Part shown: positions 1 through 19,302 of the stretch, piece by piece
Layout: every line of letters begins with the position of its first letter
How positions within the stretch are numbered: the stretch's first letter is position 1
Source: CAWEWH01 sp963812775
Lineage (GTDB): Bacteria; Pseudomonadota; Alphaproteobacteria; Rhizobiales; Beijerinckiaceae
Assembly (NCBI GenBank): GCA_963812775.1
Contig: CAWEWH010000001.1
Span: 310,001 to 374,000, forward strand
Direction of reading: 5' to 3'
Length of the DNA: 64,000 bases
The notes under the pieces: generated by a model
What the model saw: only the letters and a program-made list of their open reading frames with translations
Told to the model about the DNA's origin: nothing
The model's database searches: none
Translations under genes and position numbers: made by a program

Positions 1-139
1 ATGCGGATATTCTGGCCGTTCATTGGCTTCGCTCAGACGACGGATGACAGACGACGGACGACGGATGTCGTGAGCCGCGCTGCCTCTGCCTTCTGCCCTC
101 CGTTGTCCGTTCTACGTCGTCCGCCCGTCCGCCGTCCGA
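1..139. repeat. Low-complexity GACGGA-rich stretch downstream of tuf
   Basis: This short region after the tuf stop has no gene. Its left part is built from GACGAC/GACGGA words and its right part from GTCC/CGTCC words, so the two halves are partly complementary and could fold in the tuf 3' untranslated region. Similar GACGGAC words recur around 17475-17545 between tRNA genes. I see no clean intrinsic terminator with a U-tract. Confidence 0.4.
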
Positions 140-1330
<1,191 letters not shown>

Positions 1331-1388
1331 CGCGGGGCTCCTTGCGAAATCCTCTATGACTTACGGGTTCAGTCTTCAGGCGTCGATC

Positions 1389-3464
<2,076 letters not shown>

Positions 3465-3494
3465 TTGTCGTTGTCCGTCAGCTCGTGCGCTTCG

Positions 3495-3965
3495 TCACCA
3501 GCGATAATGCGAGAAGGCGCGGTTGGCCTCTGCCATGCGGTGCGTGTCCTCGCGCTTCTTCACGGCGTTGCCGCGGTTGTTGGCGGCGTCCATCAGCTCG
3601 GCCGACAGCCGGTCGACCATGGTCTTGTCGTTGCGATCGCGCGCCGCCTGGATGAGCCAGCGGATGGCGAGCGCCTGGCGGCGCTCGTTCCTGACCTCGA
3701 CCGGCACCTGGTAGGTGGCGCCGCCGACGCGCCGCGAGCGCACCTCGATGGCAGGCGCCACGTTGTCGAGGGCCTGCTTGAAGACCGGCAGCGGCTCGGT
3801 CTTCAGCTTCTGCTCGATGGATTCGAGCGCCCCATAGACGATCGCCTCGGCCACTGACTTCTTGCCGTCATGCATGACGGAATTCATGAACTTGGTGACG
3901 ACGATGTCGCCGAATTTGGCGTCCGGGATGATCTCGCGCTTGTCGGCGCGGTGACGACGGGACAT
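3495..3965 (-). CDS. rpsG: 30S ribosomal protein S7
   Basis: S7 is a primary 16S rRNA-binding protein that nucleates assembly of the 30S head. The 156-residue length matches the family. It begins MSRRHRADKREIIPDAKFGD and carries the typical internal segment around VGGATYQVPVEV and the C-terminal KREDTHRMAEANRAFSHYRW. It sits 14 bases downstream of rpsL and 30 bases upstream of fusA, so it is the second gene of the str operon. In many bacteria S7 feedback-regulates this operon; I did not identify such a site here. Confidence 0.98.
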   Translation of the reverse strand: MSRRHRADKREIIPDAKFGDIVVTKFMNSVMHDGKKSVAEAIVYGALESIEQKLKTEPLPVFKQALDNVAPAIEVRSRRVGGATYQVPVEVRNERRQALAIRWLIQAARDRNDKTMVDRLSAELMDAANNRGNAVKKREDTHRMAEANRAFSHYRW

Positions 3966-3979
3966 GGCTTCCGCTCCGC

Positions 3980-4351
3980 TTATTTCGGCCGCTTGGCGCC
4001 GTACTTGGACCGGCGCTGCTTGCGGTTCTTGACGCCCTGGGTATCGAGCACGCCGCGCAGCACGTGATAGCGCACGCCGGGCAGATCCTTGACGCGGCCG
4101 CCGCGGATCATGACCACCGAGTGCTCCTGCAGATTGTGCCCCTCGCCCGGGATGTAGCCGATGACCTCATGGCCGTTGGTGAGCCTGACCTTGGCCACCT
4201 TGCGCAGCGCCGAGTTCGGCTTCTTCGGCGTCGTCGTGTAGACGCGCGTGCACACCCCGCGCTTCTGCGGCGAGCCCTCGAGGTGACGCGCCTTCTCGCG
4301 ATAGACGCTCGGCTTGCGCGGCTTGCGAATGAGCTGGCTGATCGTCGGCAT
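3980..4351 (-). CDS. rpsL: 30S ribosomal protein S12
   Basis: S12 lies at the decoding centre of the 30S subunit. The 123-residue protein starts MPTISQLIRKPRKP and has the TPKKPNSALRK and GGRVKDLPGVRYH segments that hold the two lysines (Lys43 and Lys88 in E. coli numbering) most often changed in streptomycin-resistant mutants. Both lysines are present, so the sequence is of the sensitive type. It is the first gene of the str operon, preceded by a gap of about 440 bases that should contain its promoter. Confidence 0.98.
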   Translation of the reverse strand: MPTISQLIRKPRKPSVYREKARHLEGSPQKRGVCTRVYTTTPKKPNSALRKVAKVRLTNGHEVIGYIPGEGHNLQEHSVVMIRGGRVKDLPGVRYHVLRGVLDTQGVKNRKQRRSKYGAKRPK

Positions 4352-4750
4352 TGATCTCTCTTCCGAGCCTTCTCTCTTTGAAGACCGCGCCGCGCCCGTG
4401 CGGGCGAGCCGGCGATCCTCCCCTCGTGCCGGTCACCCACAGGGGTGCCCGACGCAAAACAAATCCGCGCCTCTGGCCCTCGTTTCGAGGAACCCAAGGC
4501 GCGCCTCACTCGCAGAGGATCGCGGCAAAAGCCGCGATCATGCCCCAAACTCGACGTTACGCGTCTGGCTCAGTCGGTGCTTAGGCCGGCAGCGTTTAGG
4601 CTCGATGGGTCAGGACCGCTGTCCCGACGGCGACGCCTACCGCCTGCCGAAGGTGGGCGGTTCTATCTCTCGGGCGTCGCTGCGTCAACACCCAAGGGAG
4701 TGAAATGGCTCAGGAAACCGCGCTCGCACCGCAGCCTCCTCGGGTCGACG
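4352..4750 (-). other. Leader/promoter region of the str operon, with a stem-loop
   Basis: No convincing gene lies between the rpoC terminator and rpsL. A perfect stem-loop (GATCGCGGC, loop of four, GCCGCGATC) spans 4518-4539 and would lie in the rpsL leader if transcription starts upstream of it. I could not pick a convincing -35/-10 pair. Open frames on the plus strand here look like noncoding GC-rich frames without a ribosome-binding site or recognisable protein features. Confidence 0.4.
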
Positions 4751-4777
4751 AAAAGAGCCGCCTCGAGGCGGCCCTTT
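4751..4777 (-). terminator. Intrinsic terminator after rpoC
   Basis: A 16-base perfect palindrome, GCCGCCTCGAGGCGGC, at 4757-4772 lies 18 bases past the rpoC stop. On the minus strand it is followed by TCTTTTCG, a short U-rich tract. It separates the rpoBC transcript from the str operon. Confidence 0.75.
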
Positions 4778-4794
4778 CCGCGTGATCCGACAGG

Positions 4795-8973
<4,179 letters not shown>

Positions 8974-9103
8974 CGCCGTCTCCTTGTCTGCGAGGGCGCC
9001 GCCAGGATCACCTGAGCGGTCGCCTCGCCGGTATCGGGGGTCGCCGCGCGTCGCGGCGACGGTCATTCAGCGCGAGGGCCGACGGGCCCTCGCCGTCACG
9101 GGA

Positions 9104-13219
<4,116 letters not shown>

Positions 13220-13333
13220 CTCGTTCCTTGCTCCACGGGGCCCATTCGGCCCGCATGCCGTCCCGACCATTTTCGGGACGCCACGACGGCCCCGGAACGC
13301 TACGCTCCGGAACCGCCCACCTCACTCTTTGGC

Positions 13334-13437
13334 CGCGTCATGGCCGGCTCGTCCGGCCGTGACGCGTCTTACTCTGCGAGACCCCGGAACTCGCTGCGCT
13401 CATCCGGGGATGATTCTGGCGCGGCCGAGCCGCGCCA
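13334..13437 (-). promoter_or_regulatory. Paired stem-loops between rplL and rpoB
   Basis: The 221-base gap between the rplL stop and the rpoB start holds two strong hairpins. One at 13417-13437 has perfect arms TGGCGCGGC/GCCGCGCCA right after the rplL stop. One at 13334-13366 has 14-base arms with a single G-T pair. Neither has a U-tract, so attenuation or RNA processing that sets the L7/L12-to-polymerase ratio is more likely than full termination. This is inferred from the known arrangement in E. coli. Confidence 0.5.
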
Positions 13438-13440
13438 AAA

Positions 13441-13818
13441 TCACTTCAGCTCGACCTTGGCGCCGACCTTCTCGAGGGTCGCCTTGATCTTGGCGGCGTC
13501 GTCCTTGCCGACGCCTTCCTTGACCGGCTTCGGCGCGCCTTCGACCAGGTCCTTGGCCTCCTTGAGGCCGAGGCCGGTGATGGCGCGAACCTCCTTGATG
13601 ACCTCGATCTTCTTGTCGCCGACCGCCGCCAGGACGACCGTGAACTCGGTCTTCTCCTCGGCCGCGGGCGCCGCTCCGCCGCCGGCCGGGGCCGCCGCAA
13701 CCGCGACAGCGGCGGCTGCCGAGACGCCCCACTTCTCCTCGAGAAGCTTGGCCAGCTCGGCGGCCTCCAGCACGGTGAGGCTCGACAATTCGTCGACGAG
13801 TTTGCTCAGATCAGCCAT
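13441..13818 (-). CDS. rplL: 50S ribosomal protein L7/L12
   Basis: L7/L12 forms the mobile stalk of the 50S subunit that recruits translation factors. The 125-residue protein has an N-terminal dimerisation helix (MADLSKLVDELSSLTVLEAA), an Ala/Gly-rich hinge at about residues 35-52, and the C-terminal domain (EKTEFTVVLAAVGDKKIEVIK). It follows rplJ by 42 bases, and the two are expected to be cotranscribed and translated from a shared leader-controlled mRNA. Confidence 0.98.
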   Translation of the reverse strand: MADLSKLVDELSSLTVLEAAELAKLLEEKWGVSAAAAVAVAAAPAGGGAAPAAEEKTEFTVVLAAVGDKKIEVIKEVRAITGLGLKEAKDLVEGAPKPVKEGVGKDDAAKIKATLEKVGAKVELK

Positions 13819-13860
13819 GTGTAGATTCCTTCGATCGGTTCGAACTTTGATGGGACCGGC

Positions 13861-14379
13861 TCATGCCGCCTCGTCCCGCTTGGCATAGGCACCGAACACC
13901 CGCGCCAGCTTGCTGGCCGGCGCGTTGACGAGCTGCGCGATCTTGGTGGCCGGAGCCTGCACGAGGCCGACCAGCTTGGCGCGCAATTCGTCGAGGGACG
14001 GCAGCGAGGCGAGCGCCTTCACCGCGTCCTGGTTCAGGGAGGTCGCGCCCATCGCGCCGCCGAGGATGACGAACTTGTCATGCCCCTTGGCGAAATCGAC
14101 AGCGACCTTAGGCGCCACGACCGGGTCCTTGCTGAACGCCAGCAGGGTCGGCCCCTTGAGCAGGGGCGCGATGGACGCGACGGCCTTGCCTTCGAGAGCA
14201 ATCTTGGCCAGGCGGTTCTTGGTGACCTTCACGCTGCCGCCGGCTTGCCGCATCTCCCTGCGGAGCTTCTGCATGTCGGCGACGGTGAGGCCGGCATAGT
14301 GGGCCACGACGACAACGCTCGTATCCTGAAATACGTCGCCGAGCGTCGCGACGAGCTCGCGTTTTGCTGCTCTGTCCAC
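13861..14379 (-). CDS. rplJ: 50S ribosomal protein L10
   Basis: L10 anchors the L7/L12 stalk to 23S rRNA. I place the start at the GTG at 14379 (residues VDRAAKRELVATLGD), giving 172 residues, the family length. An upstream ATG at 14430 would add 17 residues that do not resemble L10. The ribosome-binding site before the GTG is weak (GAGAGAG), which fits a translationally regulated gene. It is followed closely by rplL. Confidence 0.93.
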   Translation of the reverse strand: MDRAAKRELVATLGDVFQDTSVVVVAHYAGLTVADMQKLRREMRQAGGSVKVTKNRLAKIALEGKAVASIAPLLKGPTLLAFSKDPVVAPKVAVDFAKGHDKFVILGGAMGATSLNQDAVKALASLPSLDELRAKLVGLVQAPATKIAQLVNAPASKLARVFGAYAKRDEAA

Positions 14380-14812
14380 TGGGCTCTCTCTCGTTTGGCG
14401 GCTCAGGTTTCCCCTTGCCGCCGGCTGCACCTGCCGTCCTCAGGACCCGGCACTCTGGCCGCGACCGTCGGACGACGCTCGCAAGCCCTGTCCCCTGGGA
14501 CGCGGAAGGCCCGCGCTCAGGTGCGAAGGTTCGAACCGTTCCGGCGCGCCGTTTGACCGGCTTGCCGGAATTGCTCCGACCCGTCTCATGCAGGCATCGA
14601 ACCGGCGAACCGGACCGAAATTAGGCTTTCAGGCCAAGGCCTTCAGGCACCTGCAGTCTCGGACAGGACGCATGGCCGGTTGGAGCAAGCATCGCCCTTT
14701 GGGGGCGGCACTTACCCACCGGCCACGTTCCATCCCTCAGGATGGAAACTCGAATAGAGAAAGGAGGCCCGGGGGCCCACTTCCCGTTCGTCTATGTGGA
14801 AACACAGGGGTT
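14380..14812 (-). promoter_or_regulatory. Probable rplJ leader (L10 autoregulation region)
   Basis: This is a non-coding stretch of over 400 bases upstream of rplJ on its own strand, rich in short inverted repeats (for example CCGGC-TT-GCCGG at 14557-14568). In many bacteria the rplJ leader binds the L10-(L12)4 complex to repress translation. The position and length fit, but I cannot confirm the kink-turn fold by eye. No protein-coding frame in it is convincing. Confidence 0.4.
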
Positions 14813-14840
14813 TAATAACCATTCAGCCCCTGACTCGCAA
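14813..14840 (-). promoter_or_regulatory. Possible rplJL promoter
   Basis: Read on the minus strand there is TTGCGA, a 16-base spacer, then TTATTA. It lies about 430 bases upstream of the rplJ start and 77 bases past the rplA stop. It is a modest match to the sigma-70 consensus and a plausible source of the long rplJ leader. Confidence 0.3.
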
Positions 14841-14916
14841 GGGCCGGGACCAACGATTCCAGCGGCCAAAGCGCCGCATTCACGGTGATTTGTGGAGGTC
14901 CTGATTCAGGCGCCGG

Positions 14917-15615
14917 CTAGACCGTGCCCACCGACCCTGGGTCGATCTTCACCCCCGGCCCCATCGTCGACGAGATGGCGATGCGCTGGATGTAGGTGCC
15001 CTTGACGCCCGAGGGCTTGGCCTTGGCGACGGAATCGACGAAAGCGCGGATATTCTCGACGAGTTGCTCCTCGCCGAACGAGGCCTTGCCGACCCCGGCA
15101 TGCACGATGCCGGCCTTCTCGGCCCGGAACTCCACCGCCCCGCCCTTGGCGCCCTTCACGGCCGCCGTCACGTCCATGGTCACGGTGCCGACGCGTGGAT
15201 TGGGCATGAGGCCGCGCGGACCCAAGACCTTACCGAGCCGACCGACCAGCCCCATCATGTCCGGGGTGGCGACGCAGCGGTCGAAATCGATGGTGCCGCC
15301 ATTGACGGTCTCCACCAGATCCTCGGCCCCGACAATGTCCGCACCGGCGGCCTTGGCCTCGTCGGCCTTGGCGCCGCGGGCGAAGACCGCGACCCTGACC
15401 TTGCGGCCGGAGCCGTTGGGCAGGTTGCAGACGCCGCGCACCATCTGGTCGGAATGGCGCGGATCGACGCCGAGATTCATCGCCACCTCGACGGTCTCGT
15501 CGAACTTGGCCTTGGCGCGTTCCTTGACCAGCTTCACCGCGTCCTTGAGCCCGTAGAGCTTGGTGCGGTCGATGCCGTTGCGGGCAGAGGCAATTCGCTT
15601 TCCGAGATTGGACAT
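14917..15615 (-). CDS. rplA: 50S ribosomal protein L1
   Basis: L1 binds 23S rRNA at the E-site stalk and typically represses the rplKA mRNA. The 232-residue length is normal. It begins MSNLGKRIASARNGIDRTKL and contains the conserved GPRGLMPNPRVGTV segment and the C-terminal GTYIQRIAISSTMGPGVKID region. It is 10 bases downstream of rplK, forming the rplKA pair. Confidence 0.98.
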   Translation of the reverse strand: MSNLGKRIASARNGIDRTKLYGLKDAVKLVKERAKAKFDETVEVAMNLGVDPRHSDQMVRGVCNLPNGSGRKVRVAVFARGAKADEAKAAGADIVGAEDLVETVNGGTIDFDRCVATPDMMGLVGRLGKVLGPRGLMPNPRVGTVTMDVTAAVKGAKGGAVEFRAEKAGIVHAGVGKASFGEEQLVENIRAFVDSVAKAKPSGVKGTYIQRIAISSTMGPGVKIDPGSVGTV

Positions 15616-15625
15616 GACGCTCCCC

Positions 15626-16054
15626 CTAGCCTGTCACTTCAAGGCCCATCGACCTAGCCGAGCCTTCCACCATGGCGGCGGCGGCATCGACGGTCGAGCA
15701 GTTGAGGTCGGCCATCTTCTTCTCGGCGATCTCGCGCACCTGCGCCTTGGTCACCTGGCCGGCCGAGCCCCGGCCTGGCGTCTGCGACCCCTTGTCGACC
15801 TTGGCGGCCTTCTTGAGGAAGAAGGAAACCGGCGGCTGCTTCATCTCGAAGGTGAAGGATTTGTCCTGATACACGGTGATGATCACCGGGATCGGCATGC
15901 CCTTCTCCATCTGCCCGGTCTTGGCGTTGAAGGCCTTGCAGAATTCCATGATGTTGAGGCCGCGCTGGCCGAGCGCGGGGCCGATGGGCGGCGACGGATT
16001 GGCCGCTCCCGCCGGCACTTGCAGTTTGACGTAGCCGGCAATCTTCTTTGCCAT
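15626..16054 (-). CDS. rplK: 50S ribosomal protein L11
   Basis: L11 is part of the GTPase-associated centre and is needed for RelA stimulation in other bacteria. The 142-residue protein starts MAKKIAGYVKLQVPAGAANP and has the proline-rich PSPPIGPALGQRG motif. It is the first gene of rplKA and is separated from nusG by 264 bases that contain its probable promoter. Confidence 0.98.
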   Translation of the reverse strand: MAKKIAGYVKLQVPAGAANPSPPIGPALGQRGLNIMEFCKAFNAKTGQMEKGMPIPVIITVYQDKSFTFEMKQPPVSFFLKKAAKVDKGSQTPGRGSAGQVTKAQVREIAEKKMADLNCSTVDAAAAMVEGSARSMGLEVTG

Positions 16055-16232
16055 GTGGCTGCTCCCGAATTGGGCCGACGGCGGCCGGACGAGTCCAGGG
16101 CCGTTCGCCGGTGGCGCAAAGTCAGCGCCCGTTGCAGGTCGCGGTGCGGCTCTTCATGTCCGGCAGGCAACCGGAGAGCCTCCCGCGGGTGAAGCCGAAA
16201 AGCGTGTGAGCTTCCGGCGATGTCAGACACGC

Positions 16233-16260
16233 CCTTTAAGGCGGTGAATTAGAATGTCAA
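16233..16260 (-). promoter_or_regulatory. Probable rplKA promoter
   Basis: On the minus strand a perfect -35 hexamer TTGACA (16255-16260) is followed, 15-16 bases later, by TTAAAG/TAAAGG as a weak -10. It lies about 180 bases upstream of rplK in the only sizeable non-coding gap between nusG and rplK (16055-16318). The rest of that gap shows nothing else I can support. Confidence 0.5.
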
Positions 16261-16318
16261 CTTTTCGAGTTAACCAATTCGGACGACTTGCATTTTTCGG
16301 CGCAAGCGCGCCGGAGGC

Positions 16319-16849
16319 TCAGGTCTTCTCCACCTGCCCGTATTCCAGCTCGACCGGCGTGGCTCGCCCGAAGATCGACACCGCCACCTTGAGCCTGGCG
16401 CGGCCCTCGTCGACCTCTTCGACGACGCCGTTGAAGGACGCGAACGGCCCGTCGGAGACGCGCACCTGCTCGCCGACCTCGAATGAGATGGAGGGCTTGG
16501 GCCGGTCGATGCCTTCCGCCACCTGGCCCTTGATGCGCTCGGCCTCCTTTTCGGGGATGGGCATCGGCTTGTGGCCGGCCCCGAGGAAGCCGGTCACCTT
16601 CGGAGTGTTCTTGATGAGATGGTAGATTTCGTCGGTGAGGTCGCACTTCACCAGCACGTAGCCGGGGAAGAACTTGCGGTCGGCATCGATCTTCTTGCCC
16701 TGCCGCAGCTCCGTCACCTTCTCGGTCGGCACCAGGACCTCGTCGAACATCTCGGAAAGGCCGCGCTGCGTTGCCTGATCGCGGATCGACTGGGCCACCT
16801 TGTTCTCGAAATTCGAGTAGGCGTGCACGATGTACCAGCGCTTGGCCAT
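16319..16849 (-). CDS. nusG: Transcription termination/antitermination factor NusG
   Basis: NusG binds RNA polymerase and modulates pausing, Rho termination and coupling to ribosomes. I use the ATG at 16849 (MAKRWYIVHAYSNFENKVAQ), giving 176 residues, the family size. The longer frame from 16996 adds unrelated residues overlapping secE. The N-terminal NGN domain and the C-terminal KOW domain (GEQVRVSDGPFASFNGVVEE) are both visible. It follows secE by 11 bases. Confidence 0.97.
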   Translation of the reverse strand: MAKRWYIVHAYSNFENKVAQSIRDQATQRGLSEMFDEVLVPTEKVTELRQGKKIDADRKFFPGYVLVKCDLTDEIYHLIKNTPKVTGFLGAGHKPMPIPEKEAERIKGQVAEGIDRPKPSISFEVGEQVRVSDGPFASFNGVVEEVDEGRARLKVAVSIFGRATPVELEYGQVEKT

Positions 16850-16860
16850 GGCGGTCCCCA

Positions 16861-17058
16861 TCAGCGTCCGATCCCGAGGAGGGTCGTGACGCCGACGCGC
16901 AGCACCTGGTCCACGATCACGAAGAAGATCGCCGCCAAGACGACCATGACGAACACCATCAGCGTGGTGACCGTCGTCTCCTTGCGGGTCGGCCAAGTGA
17001 CTTTGGAGGCTTCGCTGCGCACTTCCTGCAGGAATTCGACTGGATTGAATTTCGCCAT
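16861..17058 (-). CDS. secE: Preprotein translocase subunit SecE
   Basis: SecE is the essential small subunit of the SecYEG translocon in the inner membrane. The 65-residue single-span form is typical of alphaproteobacteria. It has an amphipathic N-terminal part (EVRSEASKVTWPTRKET) and one transmembrane segment at about residues 32-52. It is the first gene of secE-nusG. A TATATA element at 17113-17118 lies about 55 bases upstream and may be its -10. Confidence 0.96.
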   Translation of the reverse strand: MAKFNPVEFLQEVRSEASKVTWPTRKETTVTTLMVFVMVVLAAIFFVIVDQVLRVGVTTLLGIGR

Positions 17059-17126
17059 CGTCTCGCTACCGCTCCTTTGGCGGCCTCAATGTCGGACCAG
17101 ATATCCAACAGATATATAGTGGGCGT

Positions 17127-17164
17127 CGTCAGTTCGTGGGCGTCAGTTCGTGGGCATCAGTGGG
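17127..17164. repeat. Two and a half direct repeats upstream of secE
   Basis: The 14-base unit CGTCAGTTCGTGGG occurs twice back to back (17127-17140, 17141-17154), followed by a shortened copy (CATCAGTGGG, 17155-17164). The array sits between tRNA-Trp and secE, directly upstream of a TATATA sequence that could be the secE -10, so it would occupy the -35 and upstream region. Confidence 0.7.
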
Positions 17165-17181
17165 CGCTCGGCTTGCCCGGC

Positions 17182-17258
17182 TGGCAGGAGTGGAGGGACT
17201 CGAACCCCCAACCCCCGGTTTTGGAGACCGGTGCTCTAGCCAGTTGAGCTACACTCCT
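17182..17258 (-). tRNA. tRNA-Trp (CCA)
   Basis: A full cloverleaf reads on the minus strand, with acceptor stem AGGAGTG/CACTCCT, D-arm GCTC...GAGC, anticodon loop containing CCA, T-loop GTTCGAGTC, and an encoded 3' CCA at 17182-17184. It lies just upstream of secE, as in related genomes. Confidence 0.96.
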
Positions 17259-17397
17259 TCAAGGCGTTTTTTGCCGGAAACGCCCCTATAGCATCACTTT
17301 CGCAGCGTGCGATAGGTCATGCCCGACGAGACGGCGGACGGCAATCTCCGAGCGCCTTCGATCTATCCTCAGTCTCCGTGCTCGGTCCTCAGAACCT

Positions 17398-17471
17398 TGG
17401 AGCGGGTGAAGGGAATCGAACCCTCGTCATCAGCTTGGAAGGCTGTTGCTCTACCATTGAGCTACACCCGC
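17398..17471 (-). tRNA. tRNA-Gly (TCC)
   Basis: The cloverleaf on the minus strand has acceptor stem GCGGGTG/CACCCGC, D-arm GCTCAATGGTAGAGC, anticodon loop CTTCCAA with anticodon TCC, T-loop GGTTCGATTCC, and an encoded 3' CCA (17398-17400). The 139-base gap to tRNA-Trp has no gene. Confidence 0.95.
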
Positions 17472-17549
17472 ATTTCGCACGACGGACATTCGGACGACCG
17501 ACAACAGAAACACCTCCTGTCGTCCGTGCTCTGTTGACCGTCGTCGGGA

Positions 17550-17634
17550 TGGTGGAGGGGGCTGGATTCGAACCAGCGTAGGCGTAGCCAACGGATTTAC
17601 AGTCCGTCCCCTTTAACCACTCGGGCACCCCTCC
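17550..17634 (-). tRNA. tRNA-Tyr (GTA)
   Basis: A class II tRNA of 85 bases with an encoded CCA: acceptor stem GGAGGGG/CCCCTCC, anticodon loop CTGTAAA (anticodon GTA), a long variable arm, and T-loop GGTTCGAATCC. It is the first tRNA of the Tyr-Gly-Trp cluster in transcription order. Confidence 0.96.
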
Positions 17635-17677
17635 ATCGCGCGCGGCGGGCCGGCTGCTCGTCCGGCCCGAAACACGA

Positions 17678-17702
17678 TGCCCCGCCTCGGTGAGGCGGGG
17701 CA
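17678..17702. other. Strong stem-loop between the tRNA cluster and rlmB
   Basis: Perfect 11-base arms TGCCCCGCCTC/GAGGCGGGGCA enclose a 3-base loop. It lies in the divergent gap between tRNA-Tyr and rlmB. A T5 run starts 8 bases past it on the plus strand, too far for a standard terminator. It may be a 5'-leader structure of rlmB or a barrier between the divergent units. Confidence 0.4.
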
Positions 17703-17802
17703 AGCGGCATTTTTATGGGGAGCGGCCGGAAGGGTGTCAACCCAAATGCCGTGTGGCGCGACACGCCCGGAACGTGCCACATCTCGATGAGGAACGTGAC
17801 GG

Positions 17803-18636
17803 ATGGCCCGCGATCAGGAGAGCCGCGGCGGCGAACGCCGCGGCAGGGAACGCGACAGAGACCGCGGCCGGCCGGGAAAGCGGCCGCAGCGCGGCGCCCC
17901 GCCATGGGCGCGCGACAAGGACGAGCTCGATCACGTCGTGCTCTATGGCTGGCATCCCGTCGTCGAGGCCCTCGGCAATCCGCACCGGCGGCTGCGCCGG
18001 CTGCTCGCCAGCGAGAACGCCCTGCGCCGTCTTGCCGAGGCGGTGCCGTCGCCGCGCGTCAAGCCCGAGCTCGTCAGACCCGATGAGATCGACCGGCTGC
18101 TGGGCCCCGACGCCGTGCATCAGGGCCTCTATCTCGAGGCCGATCCCCTCCCCGGCCCGAGCCTCGAGACGATGCCCCAGGACAGCATCGTTCTGGTGCT
18201 CGACCAGATCACCGATCCGCACAATGTCGGCGCCATCGTGCGTTCCGCCGCCGCCTTCGGGGTGGCGGCCATCGTGACTACCGCCCGCCACAGCCCCGCC
18301 GCCACCGGCGTCCTCGCCAAGGCGGCATCGGGGGGATTGGAGCACGTGCCCTTCGTCATCGTGCGCAATCTCGCGGGCGCCCTGCAGACCTTGGGCGAGC
18401 GCGGCTTTCTATTGATTGGCCTTGACGAGGACGGCAGCGAGAAGCTGGACGAGGTGGCGGTTCGCCGTCCGCTCGCCCTCGTGCTCGGGGCCGAAGGCAA
18501 GGGGCTGCGCCACCTGACGCGCGAGCGCTGCGATGTCGTCGCCAGGCTCGACATGCCCGGCGCCATCAGGAGCCTCAACGTGTCAAACGCCGCCGCGGTC
18601 GGCCTCTACGCCCTGACGCGGCGGCTAGATGCTTGA
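17803..18636 (+). CDS. rlmB: 23S rRNA (guanosine(2251)-2'-O)-methyltransferase RlmB
   Basis: A SpoU/TrmH-class SPOUT methyltransferase that uses SAM to 2'-O-methylate G2251 of 23S rRNA. The 277-residue protein has a basic Arg-rich N-terminus (about residues 1-40), a substrate-binding domain, and the knotted catalytic domain with motif 1 (LDQITDPHNVGAIVRSA), motif 2 (LVLGAEGKGL) and motif 3 (AIRSLNVSNAAAVGLY). It is divergent from the Tyr-Gly-Trp tRNA cluster, a common neighbourhood in this order. RlmB is more likely than other TrmH-family members because of the N-terminal domain and context. Confidence 0.92.
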   Translation: MARDQESRGGERRGRERDRDRGRPGKRPQRGAPPWARDKDELDHVVLYGWHPVVEALGNPHRRLRRLLASENALRRLAEAVPSPRVKPELVRPDEIDRLLGPDAVHQGLYLEADPLPGPSLETMPQDSIVLVLDQITDPHNVGAIVRSAAAFGVAAIVTTARHSPAATGVLAKAASGGLEHVPFVIVRNLAGALQTLGERGFLLIGLDEDGSEKLDEVAVRRPLALVLGAEGKGLRHLTRERCDVVARLDMPGAIRSLNVSNAAAVGLYALTRRLDA

Positions 18637-18657
18637 TCCCGAAACCGGGAGCGGGTT

Positions 18658-19167
18658 TCAGCGGACCGGCACGCTGACGATGCGCGGGCTGTAAGGGCTC
18701 TGCGCCGAGCCTTCATCGAGCTCGGCCCATCCCGACGCGCCACGTTCGAGGACGCGCGCGCCGCTGCGCCGTTCCGCCCGCTGGCGTCCCTCGCTATCGA
18801 GAACATAGATGGCCGGACGCGCCGTCGGCGCCTCGCGGATGCCGGCAACCGCCTGCACGCCCGATCCGCCGCCCTGCCCGACGCTGATATTGTTGATGAC
18901 GGTGCCGCCCTCAACAGTCCCGTTCGGCCAGAATGGGAAGAAGTCCGACCCGAGGCCGACGCGACGGTGGTGCCCAAAGTGGCGGCCGGCGTGCTGGAGA
19001 GCATGCGGCCGGCGCAGCACGCCGATGCCCGGATTGCCGATGACCAGCTGGGCGATGGGGCGGATTTTCGGGGCGACGTGACTGCCGCCGGCGTTGGCGG
19101 GAAGCGAAGCGGTTGTGGCGAGGCCAAAGCTTACGGCCACCGATGCGGCGGCGAGGAACCGGTACAT
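18658..19167 (-). CDS. Hypothetical exported protein
   Basis: I do not recognise a family for this 169-residue protein. It has a clear Sec signal peptide (MYRFLAAASVAVSFGLATTASLPANA) with likely cleavage after ANA at about residue 26, then a His/Arg/Gly-rich mature part and a Gly-rich segment (SVGQGGGSG). It is convergent with rlmB and only 21 bases from its stop. The 5' leader has AGGAG before the ATG and an 8-base inverted repeat (TAACGAGG/CCTCGTTA, 19179-19200) that touches the ribosome-binding site. Confidence 0.7.
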   Translation of the reverse strand: MYRFLAAASVAVSFGLATTASLPANAGGSHVAPKIRPIAQLVIGNPGIGVLRRPHALQHAGRHFGHHRRVGLGSDFFPFWPNGTVEGGTVINNISVGQGGGSGVQAVAGIREAPTARPAIYVLDSEGRQRAERRSGARVLERGASGWAELDEGSAQSPYSPRIVSVPVR

Positions 19168-19302
19168 AGTCCAACTCCTAACGAGGTGGCCTCCTCGTTA
19201 ACGACTTGGATACCATGTCGGGGGGCCCGCCGGAAGGCACGCGGCAGCGAGGGATTTGACCCAAAATGGGTCAGCGGGGTGTTCGGTGAAGCACGACCTG
19301 CC

